Shown in pieces: positions 45,401-55,600 of a stretch of 64,000 nt of DNA. The position numbers and the translations under genes were made by a program. The stretch covers positions 13,207,201-13,271,200 of the forward strand of contig NC_092670.1 in NCBI RefSeq assembly GCF_964355755.1. Reading direction: 5' to 3'. The notes under the pieces are model-generated. The model did no database searches. It was not told where the DNA came from and saw only the letters and a list, made by a program, of their open reading frames with translations. Position 1 is the stretch's first letter, and every line of letters starts with the position of its first letter. The stretch is from Antedon mediterranea (Eukaryota > Echinodermata > Crinoidea > Comatulida > Antedonidae).

Positions 45401-45654
45401 ATTATGTTGAAGACACAGCTGACATTAATGCCATCTGTTTGAAACCAGTACATGCCAGTAGTGGAAAAGTGTATACATCGATCAATATACTAAAAAACAG
45501 GAATAAAGTAAAGTGTGAACAGATTGTACCATTTATAAATAATGGCAAAGCATATTGTATGATGATATACTCAACAGATTTTCTGGAAGGTGAAGAAAGT
45601 GGTTATTCTATCAGATACCACATTTTTCCAGAAGATTTGTTGAAAGAACTGTAA
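36487..45654 (+). CDS. Gene X: unrecognised protein with a charged repeat tail (at least 10 exons)
   Basis: Exons: 36487-36627, 37221-37300 + 38424-38548 (one exon split by a MITE), 39055-39094, 39941-40081, 40338-40537, 40682-40813, 41059-41142, 41453-41547, 42054-42167, 44359-45654. Every junction has GT...AG and the phases agree, giving 2,448 bases (815 residues plus stop). The 5' end is incomplete: no in-frame ATG lies in the first exon. The N-terminal half is globular-looking with scattered Cys (KKCIICRG, TNKCVHYI, NQPCRYEPF). No known domain, signal peptide or membrane segment is evident. The last exon encodes an Arg/Glu/Gly/Asp/Lys repeat tract and then a globular C-terminus (GLLHYVEDTADINAICL... 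PEDLLKEL). AATAAA follows at about 45677. The function is unknown to me. The exon chain is strong; the MITE-split exon rests on uninterrupted frames either side of a perfect duplication. Confidence 0.85.
36785..36862 (+). other. tRNA-like SINE head in a gene X intron
   Basis: The A box GTGGCGTAGTGGG (36793-36805) and B box CGAGTTCAAGTCTC (36838-36851) are correctly spaced. It resembles the - strand copy at 36168-36245 (shared TTCGAGTT core). Confidence 0.55.
37301..38415. mobile_element. 1,115-bp MITE inside a coding exon of gene X
   Basis: The ends AATGGACCTGAAATGGA and CCATTTCAGGTCCATT are inverted repeats flanked by an exact 8-bp duplication TCATTTAA (37293-37300, 38416-38423). Without the element and one duplication, ...GSDVTASF and KATSTPKF... 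read through in frame. With it, a stop is soon met. An 8-bp target suits hAT- or P-like elements. No transposase; AT-rich. Confidence 0.85.
39430..39720 (-). mobile_element. LINE/SINE 3'-end fragment with hairpin, gene X intron
   Basis: Sequence opening with TTTATTTATTTATTCTTTAT and AAGCCAACAGTGTAAAACACC looks like the reverse of a retroelement 3' tail. A perfect hairpin (GTCTACAGAAA / TTTCTGTAGAC, 4-nt loop) sits at 39653-39678. The family is not identified. Confidence 0.45.
42297..43223. mobile_element. Harbinger-type MITE in the last intron of gene X
   Basis: The ends CGCCCGTATTCTTAAACCGG and their exact reverse complement continue as inverted repeats for about 38 bp (ACTTTAGTCGTAGTTCGA), flanked by TTA (42294-42296, 43224-43226). 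927 bp. The interior is rich in TTTAGTCG/CGACTAAA words. The TTA target and CCCGTATTC ends fit PIF/Harbinger MITEs. Confidence 0.85.
43227..44358. other. Rest of the last gene X intron
   Basis: It contains a TAGGCCTA cluster (43455-43495) and a short ATGT microsatellite (about 44047-44072). No exon is supported. Confidence 0.5.
44638..45340 (+). repeat. In-frame charged minisatellite of gene X, purine-only strand
   Basis: First about four 14-15-residue units of the form KIGRGKIEERQEKG (44670-44840), then eight 17-residue (51-bp) units of the form GGRQEDNKGGEDDRSER (about 44906-45312); one unit lacks a codon. The + strand is almost all A and G, so other frames stay open by composition. The encoded tract is strongly charged and presumably disordered. 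High identity between units points to recent expansion by unequal exchange or slippage. Confidence 0.9.
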
Positions 45655-45676
45655 AGCCAAAATTTGTCTCGACCAT

Positions 45677-45682
45677 AAATAA
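45677..45682 (+). promoter_or_regulatory. Polyadenylation signal of gene X
   Basis: AATAAA lies about 23 bp past the stop codon. Another AATAAA-containing word occurs near 45793. Either could be used. Confidence 0.6.
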
Positions 45683-46239
45683 ACGTTTTGAGTACATAGG
45701 GGACATGAGGAATAATTACTTTACACCAAAAATTGAATAACTAAATTTTCATGCCTTTTTTTTACTGACCTCATTACCTTAATGGTTATTATCAATAAAT
45801 TGTATTACATTTAGATCCTTAAATTTCATTCTATTTATTACTAAGAGTAGGACGTATTTTTACATAGTAGACCAATTGATTTAAAGAATTTAATAATTAA
45901 ATGTTTGTATGAATTTGAAGTATCTAGGTACTGTTTGATGGAGAAATTAAGTTGAAAAGTAGCTATCAATAGCGACATTTTGTTTTTATTTCCATCAAAG
46001 TGTAATACAATCAGTGCAATAATAAACGAATAACACCATTGAATCAAATATAAATTTACTGAATACATTATGTTTTATATTCTGTTTTCCGAAATACATT
46101 CCTGTGCCATTCTGTAATGACAGATGATGGTGACCATATTTCCTTATTTGATCAATAAAAGTTTATAATTTTGGTCTCACAATAATTAACTCATACTTAG
46201 AATATGATGGGGCACATGAAATTTGAAATTTTAATATAT

Positions 46240-46830
46240 TTATACGTATATACTGTATAGAAGAAAGTAATTATTTAATTGGACCTATACAGGGTGTGTA
46301 AAGTTTGTAGTTTTATATACATATTTATATCCAAGTTCGAGTCTTCTCAGTCTCCCAGATTTCCTCATCTTTATCGTTAATTAATTAATTAAATTTCAGT
46401 ATATCATCGGGCGGTTTAGAATTAATGTTCTTTGCCTCTTGTGCTCATATTTATATTTAGTATATATATTAAAGAAGAAAGTAATTATTAATATACATTA
46501 ATATTGTTGATTTGGATTATAGAGTATGAAGTTTGATAGGTTTATATTTAAATAAAAAGGAAAGCATATCAAATTTGAAGTTTTATATATATATATACGT
46601 GTATATATATATATTAAAGAAGAAAGTAATTATGTAACAAGACCTATACAGGGTATGAACAGTTTGTAGTTTTATATATTTATATTTAGTATATATATTA
46701 AAGAAGAAAGTAATTGTTTTTAACAAAATGATTGTATGAAAAAAATGACACATACCATGTATGTAAAGTTTGAAGTTTTATATATTTATATTAAAGAAGA
46801 AAGTAATTATGTAATAAAATCGATTTTGAT
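46240..46830. repeat. Degenerate AT-rich tandem repeat with GAAGAAAGTAATT core
   Basis: Five copies of AAAGAAGAAAGTAATT or close variants at about 46258, 46470, 46615, 46700 and 46792, each near ATATATTA and GAAGTTTTATATAT-type words. Spacing is irregular (82-212 bp). Confidence 0.7.
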
Positions 46831-47654
46831 CAATAATAAATAAATAAAAAGGAAAGCAATTATTTAACGAAAAGTGTTTTCATTTAAACCAATAATATTT
46901 GTTTTCTATAATCATACAGTTAGTCCTTTCAAAATTGGCAACCTTTCAAAAGCACCGCGAACATCAAATCATTAATTTACGTGGTCTCTCGGACTTCCGA
47001 ATGAATATAACTACATTAAGGAGGCGTGGAGTTTCACCGTTCACCATTCAGTTGGTAGAACTACGTCACGCGGCAGGAAACCAATACACTAAACACACTA
47101 ACATTAAAGAACTTGAATTTAATATATTAAATATGATAATATTAAACACTGTGTATATACTGTATAAAAAATAATACTTAAATTAAACCTAGTCATAGCT
47201 AGCACTATTCACTTGAGATGATTAATTTGTTCAATTGTTTAGATGTCGTGCGTCCAATTGTAGAAATAATAGGTAAAATATGATGAATTAAGCAAATAAC
47301 AGGAACTATCGGATCCAAATTGAAAAAAAATGAGTTGCCAGTCTAACTATACGACACCACTTATTCTCTTCCATTCAATAAAACAAAATTAGATAGAAAG
47401 CTGGTTCCTTTCGCATACTAATCCAAATGACCAAATAATTAAATAATAAAACAAAGACTAATAGACTGCAGCTGTTCCGTTCAGATGGAGTCTCTCTTTT
47501 GTATGTCTTTTGTTTCCCTCCTTTTTGTCCCAATCATTCCCACGATGAGTCATGAAGGGAACCAGCCTTTTACGTCTACCCTTGGATACTTGAGTGAATT
47601 ATGAATATGCATTAGTCATATCCACAAGGTGTGACGTAAGAATTGATCTAACTA

Positions 47655-47770
47655 CAGTATAATAATAATTTTATTGAAACTACACCTAGGTGGCACCCGT
47701 TCATACACGGTGCGTTCTGTATACAGATACAGATTCAACAGACACAAATAAATAAAACGGATACAAAATA
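47655..47770 (-). mobile_element. Distant relative of the LINE-B 3' end
   Basis: TTTTATTGAAACTACACCTA, GGTGGCACCCG, GTGCGTTCTG and CGGATACA parallel the LINE-B 3' terminus at 11755-11850, after an ATAATAATA tail. Probably a related LINE or a SINE sharing its tail. Confidence 0.5.
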
Positions 47771-47997
47771 AAAACTAGTCAACCGGCGACTCGATCGCTG
47801 TCGTAGTCATACGTCACTTATGCAATACACAATGAATTAAAAAGAAAAGAAAGACAAACAATTTAAGTAGTACAGTAATAACTGAAAAATACTGTACCAA
47901 AATTTAAAAATAGTAGTATTAAAAACTCAAAATAAAAAGATGTCAGTATAAAAAAATATAAAAATAATACAATTCACTAATGCAAAAACGCTTTCTG

Positions 47998-48075
47998 TCG
48001 AGCCGTCTGTGTAGTAGAATGGATTAAACTATGGACTTTACATGTCGATGTATGTGGTTCGAACCCATGTACGAA
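47998..48075 (+). other. tRNA-like sequence (SINE head or tRNA pseudogene)
   Basis: The B box GTGGTTCGAACCCATGT (48054-48070) is close to ideal, and an A-box-like TGTAGTAGAATGG lies about 40 bases upstream. The T arm pairs only with G-U wobbles and the acceptor stem is not convincing. Confidence 0.5.
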
Positions 48076-48569
48076 AACAAAATCTCGGCCTGGCCTTAGA
48101 CCTTTCTTGACTTTCGAACTCGCTTTTTTCTTTTAAGTACTATTTTTCTATTTATTTAAGAACACGTAAATCAGAATATATTTTTATGAGCTTTTTATAA
48201 AATAATTATATTGTTAATGGCAATAATATTTTGATTTTCCTCAAGCTTAACTTCAACATTTAGAATGATTCCTCAAATTTTACATTTGACAAACAAAATC
48301 TGTGATAATAACAATCCTTGATTGTTTTTTTAAATATTTTGTGTGTGTATCCTGAATATGAGACTATCACAGCACGGCAATGGATCGTTCTATTGTTTTT
48401 CAGTTTGTAATACTTCAGCCTACATACTTTATTCAAGTGACACACTGTGTATTGTTACCCGTTAAAATACTTATTGTCCCAGCACACCCTTTTATATTCG
48501 TATTCTAAGGTCTTAGAATAAAATGTCATGCTTAGTTGGGTTTAAAATCCACTGTTCAGATCCCTTTTA

Positions 48570-48800
48570 GGACTTCGCCATTCGAAGCCTGAATCATGAT
48601 CTAATAGTCTACTAATAAGGAACAATAATTTAAATATATTGGTGGAAAATCATTAACTAGGCCTACATTATATTTGGAATCAAGGTGTTTGTACCGGTAA
48701 GTAACGACAATACGTTCCCTTTTGGCACAACTTTTCTGCCACTTTGAAGCCTAGACCATGGTCAAGTAATTTACCAATCAAGGATCGGCAAGTAATTTTC
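48570..48800 (-). repeat. Two diverged ~80-bp direct copies, weakly protein-like
   Basis: Copies at about 48572-48635 and 48732-48800 share the reverse complements of GCTTCAAA/GCTTCGAA, GACCATG/GATCATGA and a preceding TTAGTAGACTATTAG-like block. Read on the - strand the upper copy gives CRSLIGKLLDHGLGF and the lower FLISRLLDHDSGF, vaguely like a helical death-fold segment. No exon structure could be built. Confidence 0.35.
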
Positions 48801-49904
48801 GGAAAAAATAGAATTAAATTACGACAGTCGTCCATAATCTTAATCAGGGAATGATTCCTCAGTCGAGGGATATTTTCTATACTTCTCGATACCATTTTTG
48901 TTTGCTGTGGAATTCAACACCTGATAATTTACTTTTTCTATGCTAATCGATATCTTGCTGGGAAAACATTACTAGGCCCTAATATGTATGTAATTACGCA
49001 ACATGATAGTGCAATCTTCATCCGTAAACGGTAAAAGACGAATTGTAGACATACGTAAGTAGGAGCCTACTGTCATTAAATTAGGCCTCATTCATTATAT
49101 TATTAGTATAGTATAGTCATGGAGGTATAAAAATACCATATACTATAAATACAATATTCAAAGGTAAACTCAATATTACAGAATTTTCAATAAATATGTC
49201 CTATATGTCCGGCCTAATTGTAAGTAAGCTTAGAGAGCGGTTTGGCGTAATTGTAAGGACTTTGATTAGCATACATGAGGGGTCCAATACGTGTCTGTGT
49301 TATATTGCTTGTTAGGCCTACTGTATCTTCATGATACTTTTCTTTATACTGTCTCAATACCGCGTCCATCAGATAGGACGCAAAGCTGTTGATCTGTGTG
49401 CCCTACATAAAATACACATGTAGACCTATACATTCCTCCAAACGGTTAAGAAAATGGACGAAATTATAATTACATTTAGGCCTAAAGTTGAGATGTCAAG
49501 GTTCTGTCTGTCAGTCACTGTTTTTGCGAGAGGGTACTTGCTATTTTGTAACTATGCCTAATGATTATTTGAATGCAAGTCGGTACATAACAATATGTAG
49601 AATTAAGATTGTCATTAAACTAGTTTTGTCGTGTAGTAAACTAAAATGACAGAAAAACGATTTACTGGAGGCCATTAACATTTATTTAAACGTGTATGTA
49701 ATTGTTACTTGTGTGTACTCTGTCAATATATGTGTCATAGGGTTGCACTGTGTATCATATGTGTCGTAGAACAATTGTTATGCTTCTTACAAAAGAACAT
49801 TGGCACACTGGCAACAATACATTCCAGTGTGCCTTCGGCAAGATGTTCTTCTTGTTGAAGCTTAGTGGGTATAACATAGGCCTAATATGATGCAAGTAAT
49901 TTTA

Positions 49905-49985
49905 ATGTTTTTATATAGCGCATTCCACAAACAATGTCGTGGCAATGGGTTGTGGACTTAAATGTTACTAATGCTTCTGTCGGTG
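49905..49985. repeat. Short TATAGCGC-type repeat fragment
   Basis: TTTTTATATAGCGCATTCC resembles the start of the longer element at 54690. Too short for a family call. Confidence 0.35.
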
Positions 49986-52579
49986 CAGTCACTAAGGGAA
50001 TATTTCTGTCCACGACATATAGGCATAAATAAGTTGCTTGAATATATAATAATTATGCGCCAAAATGGTAAATCAATGTATATTTTAAAGTAAGTTCTTT
50101 TACAAATGCACTAGGCCTATAGAAACATGGAAGTATGCCTAATGTACATTTTTTGTTGTCATGTTATATTTTAAACCGTACTTTAAAAACTGATTGTTAA
50201 TGTTATTGAAATTTTGGAAAAATAAATTTGGCTGCCCCAATGAAAGAGAGGGAGAGAGAAATTGAATATAAAACAACAAAGGTGTTGATTAAATTCACTT
50301 TTGCCAAGAATAAAATAAATTATTTCGCTTATAAAAAAGACACAAACACGAACAGTTAAACACTATTGATTTCTAGACTTCTTCTATGAATTCGTTTCAT
50401 CATGTTTTTATATCCAATTTATTACTTATTACTGAAACTGAAACTTGCCAATTTGCAGGGTGGATAACACTAATGCACATTTTATGAAATAAAAATAATC
50501 GTTTGGTTTGGAAGTAACGTTAAAAATATATTTGTGGAAATTTCCTATTTTTCTATTTTGCAGCAAAAGAATATAATAGAATCATATCATCGTGAAAATC
50601 TATTGCAAAATTCCATACGTATGTCAGGCTTTGAATACCAAACTACTATTGTTAAAACCACAACAATTGCTATATTATAGTTTATATGATGCAGTTAACG
50701 CCAAAACCACCATCGAACAATTATTAGCCTTGACTCTTTGAAAATTAAGTCGAAGTTGACACAATTTGCAATAAATGTGATGTATGGTATTTTTTGTATA
50801 TTGTAGGCCTTTTAAGTACAAAAGTTATCATAAACATTAATATTGTACAAAATGATCTTCAGAGTGTTATACTGTATATTGATTATGTTATTTTACCTTT
50901 TGAGGCAAGACATACTTATGTCCATGTACATAGTGGGTTCGTTTTTGATGACGTATTTATAGATAGGGCCTAACCAAAATATTACTAGGTCTAGTAATAC
51001 ATTGTATAGTCCACTACCATACTATCTATAACAAACGGAATTTTAATCATAGAAACGTAGGTCATAAAAAACTAATAATATTATAAGAATCGACATGCAT
51101 AGATTACATATAGTGATTGATTGTTTTTATACTGTAACTGTTTGCCAAGGTAGATACATCGGATACCTGATTACCTGACTAACACACTAACTAATGACTG
51201 GATAACTATTTCTCATTAACCGAAACACTAACGGATTGGTGACTAAATAACTAGCAGACTGGGTAACTCTGACCGAAAACCAGTAACATAATATTAAACT
51301 AGCTGTCTGATCGGAATACTGACAAATGGTAGCCTACTGTGTGATTCAAACGTAGGCCTACATACAATTAAGTGTAAAAGTCAATAACCCACACCTTTCG
51401 CTGTATAAAAACGTGACCGATCATAATAATATATTTAAAATGAGAATTATACATATTTATTTTTTTTCCTTTCTTTTCCATATCTTCAGGAGGGTACTTG
51501 AATGCTATCATTTTACGTTGACTTTTTGAATCGATGTTTACTCAATAAACACACAATTCTGATACCTTTATAATAGGCCACAACCAAATCTCTGTATTTA
51601 TGTATTAACTCAAAGCAACTGAAGAGTTTAGTTACGCTACAGTAACTTTGTACATTGGAAGTCGCAACTCTATGTTTAAAAGTTGTATCACTTATTGACG
51701 TACATTACGGGCTAATAACTTTGTACAATGTATCAAATAACGTTTTGGATATTATGTTAATGACAATATTAATGTTTATTGAAAGAAATTCTTTTCATCT
51801 AAATTATTAGTGCGAATGCACGGTAACCCGTGCCCACTGAACCAGGAGCAACCAGACAATTATTCTAACGCCTTCGCACAATAACTTTTATGAAAATGGT
51901 GAACGCAAAACAAATATCTGGGAGTGCCTTATGCGTGGAATAATAGTTGTAGAAGGACATATAATTGTTTGTGAAATATTTTAAGCGAGCTTAATTGATA
52001 GTCGAATTCTGGGGTATCCGAGGGCTTTGACTTGTATTGTTATTAGTATTATGGTAAAGTCACACTAAAACGCTTGGTATTTGGTATCACATTTTCTTGT
52101 GTCTTCCTGATTTTAGCAAAACGAAATATCTTTCGCTTTTATATTTTAGATTATCAATGTTTTCAATCAAGCGAATTAAGAGAATTTTCAATAAAAGTAA
52201 CTGTAGTTAGCTGGTCTAGATTTAATATTATTGTATTATTATTTACCTTGGGAATGGAAGTGTGGAGAGGGAAGTTTAAACATAAACTGTAGTAGGTCTA
52301 ACTAGTTGATATTATACAACATTATCTTACATTTTTAAATGAAAGTGGAGGAGATGGGAGAGGTTTTGGCGAGGAAGAAAGTTATTTGTATAAAATAACG
52401 TATTTTTTTTAAAAGGTGCATATGGTTGTTTATGTGGATTTTAACTCTTGTATTTTGTAACTTCAATCACATATATTTTTGAATTGAATTGTTTATTATA
52501 AAGTTCGTATTTTTAATTTCATTAACAGCTATTGTATTTATTCATTTTGTTGAATCTATTATGTATTGACAATTTTCAG

Positions 52580-52668
52580 ATCAGGTATGGTGAGGTACCG
52601 AAGTGCACCGTGTGTGGCACTTGTAGGAATTATATGTGTCTGCTTACAATACTCTTCTGCTCAAAGCG
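52580..52668 (+). CDS. Gene Y signal-peptide exon
   Basis: The acceptor TTTTCAG at 52573-52579 precedes a few UTR bases and ATG at 52587. It encodes MVRYRSAPCVALVGIICVCL and then QYSSAQS: two basic residues, a hydrophobic core and small residues at a likely cleavage point (SSA-Q). An untranslated exon must lie upstream. Donor GGTAAGT, phase 1. Confidence 0.85.
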
Positions 52669-55600
52669 GTAAGTCACAGTGAGATTTTTGGAAGAAATTA
52701 TTGAGAGAAATAAATATGCAGCAGCAAAAATGTAGGCTATGTAGTTTAGAATCACAGCACTCAGTAAGATTAGCATACACGTGATGTATGCCTAATGTAA
52801 TGATACCGCCAGCATTACAGAATATTCAAAATTAATATTAGGCCTAGACGTAACAAATAATCGGCATTATTTAGAAGCTATACATTTTTCAATCTTAAAA
52901 TCAATAACTAATAAATCGAAGGGAAAAGAAAACAATAATATAAAACATTGTTTGTTGATGTTAAGCTCTGTTTACACTATCAAACCAGATTTTTTTTTAA
53001 AGTGTGATATGCCCAATTATGGTAGTGATATGCCCAAATATGGTAGTGATATAACATAATCATGTCCATATATGGGCACATCAATTTTTTATCCCATGAA
53101 CATTGATAGTGTAGACACAGCTTTATACAGTTGTATTGATTGATTGATTGATTGTGCTTTGAAACAAAATCAATCAATAAGTGTAGGCCCAAACCGTTGT
53201 TGTCTCAGCCTAAACAAACCATGGTAATTTGTATGATTTCTAAAACTAATTTTTTTTACTCAATTTACCTAATTACCCTTCACCATTTTATTATTTTATT
53301 ATCAGCTTGTGATTCTAGTCCGTGCCGAAATGGAGCAACTTGTGTGGATTCTGTCGTAGATCCCCTTGGGTACGTTTGTCTGTGTGCTTACGGATTCAAT
53401 GGTGCCCAATGTGAACAATCTACTTGTAAGTATTTTTTCACGTTAATAGATTTAAGACCTGTTTACACGAATATACGAAAATATATATAACGATATTATT
53501 ACATTGAAATAAAGTTTTTGGTACATAGTACATTCTGTGAAAAGTTTCTTGACGTTTCTATCAATACACTTTGATCGTCCTTGTGAAAATGCAGAAATTT
53601 TACGAGAAACCAATGTTCATGAGAAACAATGCTCTTCTATCTAGTTTTTCAATCCCACTGTGTGAACCTTTATTATTGTTTTAGCATCAGTCCAGTTCAG
53701 TTCAGTTTTATTCGGTTCACTAAAAAATACAAAGAAAAAAAAAACAATATTAATAGAATAAACCGAGGAATAACCCAAGAAAGTTTAAAAGAAAACTTAT
53801 TTCCATTGAGGTCCTCAGACATAAAAATAACACAGTGATAATTGCACTTAAAGCGCCCTATGACTACTAAAAGGTTAAAAATCCACCCAATTTCACTTAT
53901 ATTCCCATTTTCTCTCTTTTTAAAAATATGATTGGAATCTACATATGACATAATTTTGTTGAACTTTCAGCCAATGACTGTGGATATGACTCATATACGC
54001 CATCCGGAACAGTGGCGTCACCAAACTATCCCTCCAACTATACTGAACGACTATTCTGCTTCTACAACATTCGCGTCGCCAACGCGTCATCGTTGACGCT
54101 AACGTTCGGGCATCTGGAAATTGAGCTTGTCAAGGATTACGTGGAGATAGCCCCAGACCCGTTCTTTATTGACACCAGACAGCCAGATACAAACGTACCC
54201 GCCAACCTTATATTCTCTGATTTTTATCAGCCACCTCCAGGACCTATTACGCTTGACACGAATCAATTAGTGGTATCGTTCACGTCAGATAAGAATATAA
54301 ACTTGTTGGGATGGACACTCTCATATGAATCAAGTAAGACTAACAATTACTCATACAGTATTGATAAATAGAAACTCATAAGATGAAATATTTCAATATT
54401 TAGGCATATCAACTATTATTTCTTTTTTTATCTTGGCTTTAAAACTTCCTCCTTTCTTTGTAAATAATTACCTTATGTTTGATATTGTCAAAAAATATTG
54501 TCTGATATTAAGTTAAGATAATTTTTAATTTAATCCGATGTTTCATACATCCACATCTTCCTGGTTTCCTTATTGTTGTTATAGCCTAACACTGTTGTTA
54601 CAACACCTTCATGTTGCTATAACACTGTACGCATGCCTGTCTTTTCATATTAAAGTAATATATCTATTCGTATGGTATCATAATAATAATAACAGGATTT
54701 TTATAGCGCACATACCACTCAAGAGTGCTCAAGGCGCATTCAAAAAAATTAAACAAATCATACAAATGCCCGACAAATAAAATGCAATTTCTTTGGAGGG
54801 TCCCCATCCGTTCTCGTTCTGTCGCGGTCCCGGACCCCTACCTAGGTGACCAAACAAAGGAACAGGATACACATTTGCCTTGCCACAGACGACCGGGTGC
54901 TCAGAGACCAAGACAGAGGCACCCCAAAGATAATGCTGGTCAGGAAAAAGTATACTATACAATTCTAGAACTTTAAGAAACCTCATGATTTCCATATGCC
55001 TTAATGAATAAATGTGTTTTTAATAATTTTTAAAAAGTATCAACAGTTTTGCAAAATCTGATAGAGCTCGGTAGAGCATTCCATAGACCATCATGGTGGA
55101 GTTAGTCTAGAATCTCTTATACGCCATACTGAAAGCAACGTTGTTTTACTATGATTCGGTCCTTTATTTTATAAATGACACCATATACCAAAGTTATTAC
55201 TATTTTCTCATTTTTGACATAATTATTGTATCTATTCTAAGCTTTGTCTCCATGTGCTACAAACCCATGTGAGAATGGTGGATCATGCCAACATCTACCA
55301 ACGAACAACTATGACTGTACTTGTACCAGTGAATGGCAGGGTATAAATTGTTCAACACGTGAGTATTGCTACTTAAGATTATAATATTATGAGACCATTG
55401 GTGAGGGTGGGTATAGCCCCGAATGGCACTATAACATCAGTAGATGGATCATTTGAACAAAAGTAGTTTGGTTCGTCAAGTATGTGAATTCCACAAGACT
55501 GTAATTGATACGTGCTTAAAAAATATGGAATTGATGGAATTAATTAACTAATTTACTTTGACTTTATAGTAAATAAAGTAACCATTTATGATTTGTCTTT

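Larger units (their letters stand above)
45700..52579. other. Intergenic region between genes X and Y
   Basis: About 6.9 kb without a convincing exon. Recognisable items are listed separately. A 5' UTR exon of gene Y should exist in or beyond this stretch, because its coding exon starts at an acceptor; I could not place it. Confidence 0.55.

Noticed and set aside
44370-45453. Long open frames on the - strand and in the other + frame across the charged repeat
   Set aside because: They are open only because one strand is nearly pure purine. Their products are low-complexity Ser/Leu/Phe or Lys/Glu repeats, and the spliced gene X frame explains the exon.
47998-48075. A functional tRNA gene
   Set aside because: The B box is good, but the acceptor stem and anticodon arm do not pair cleanly.
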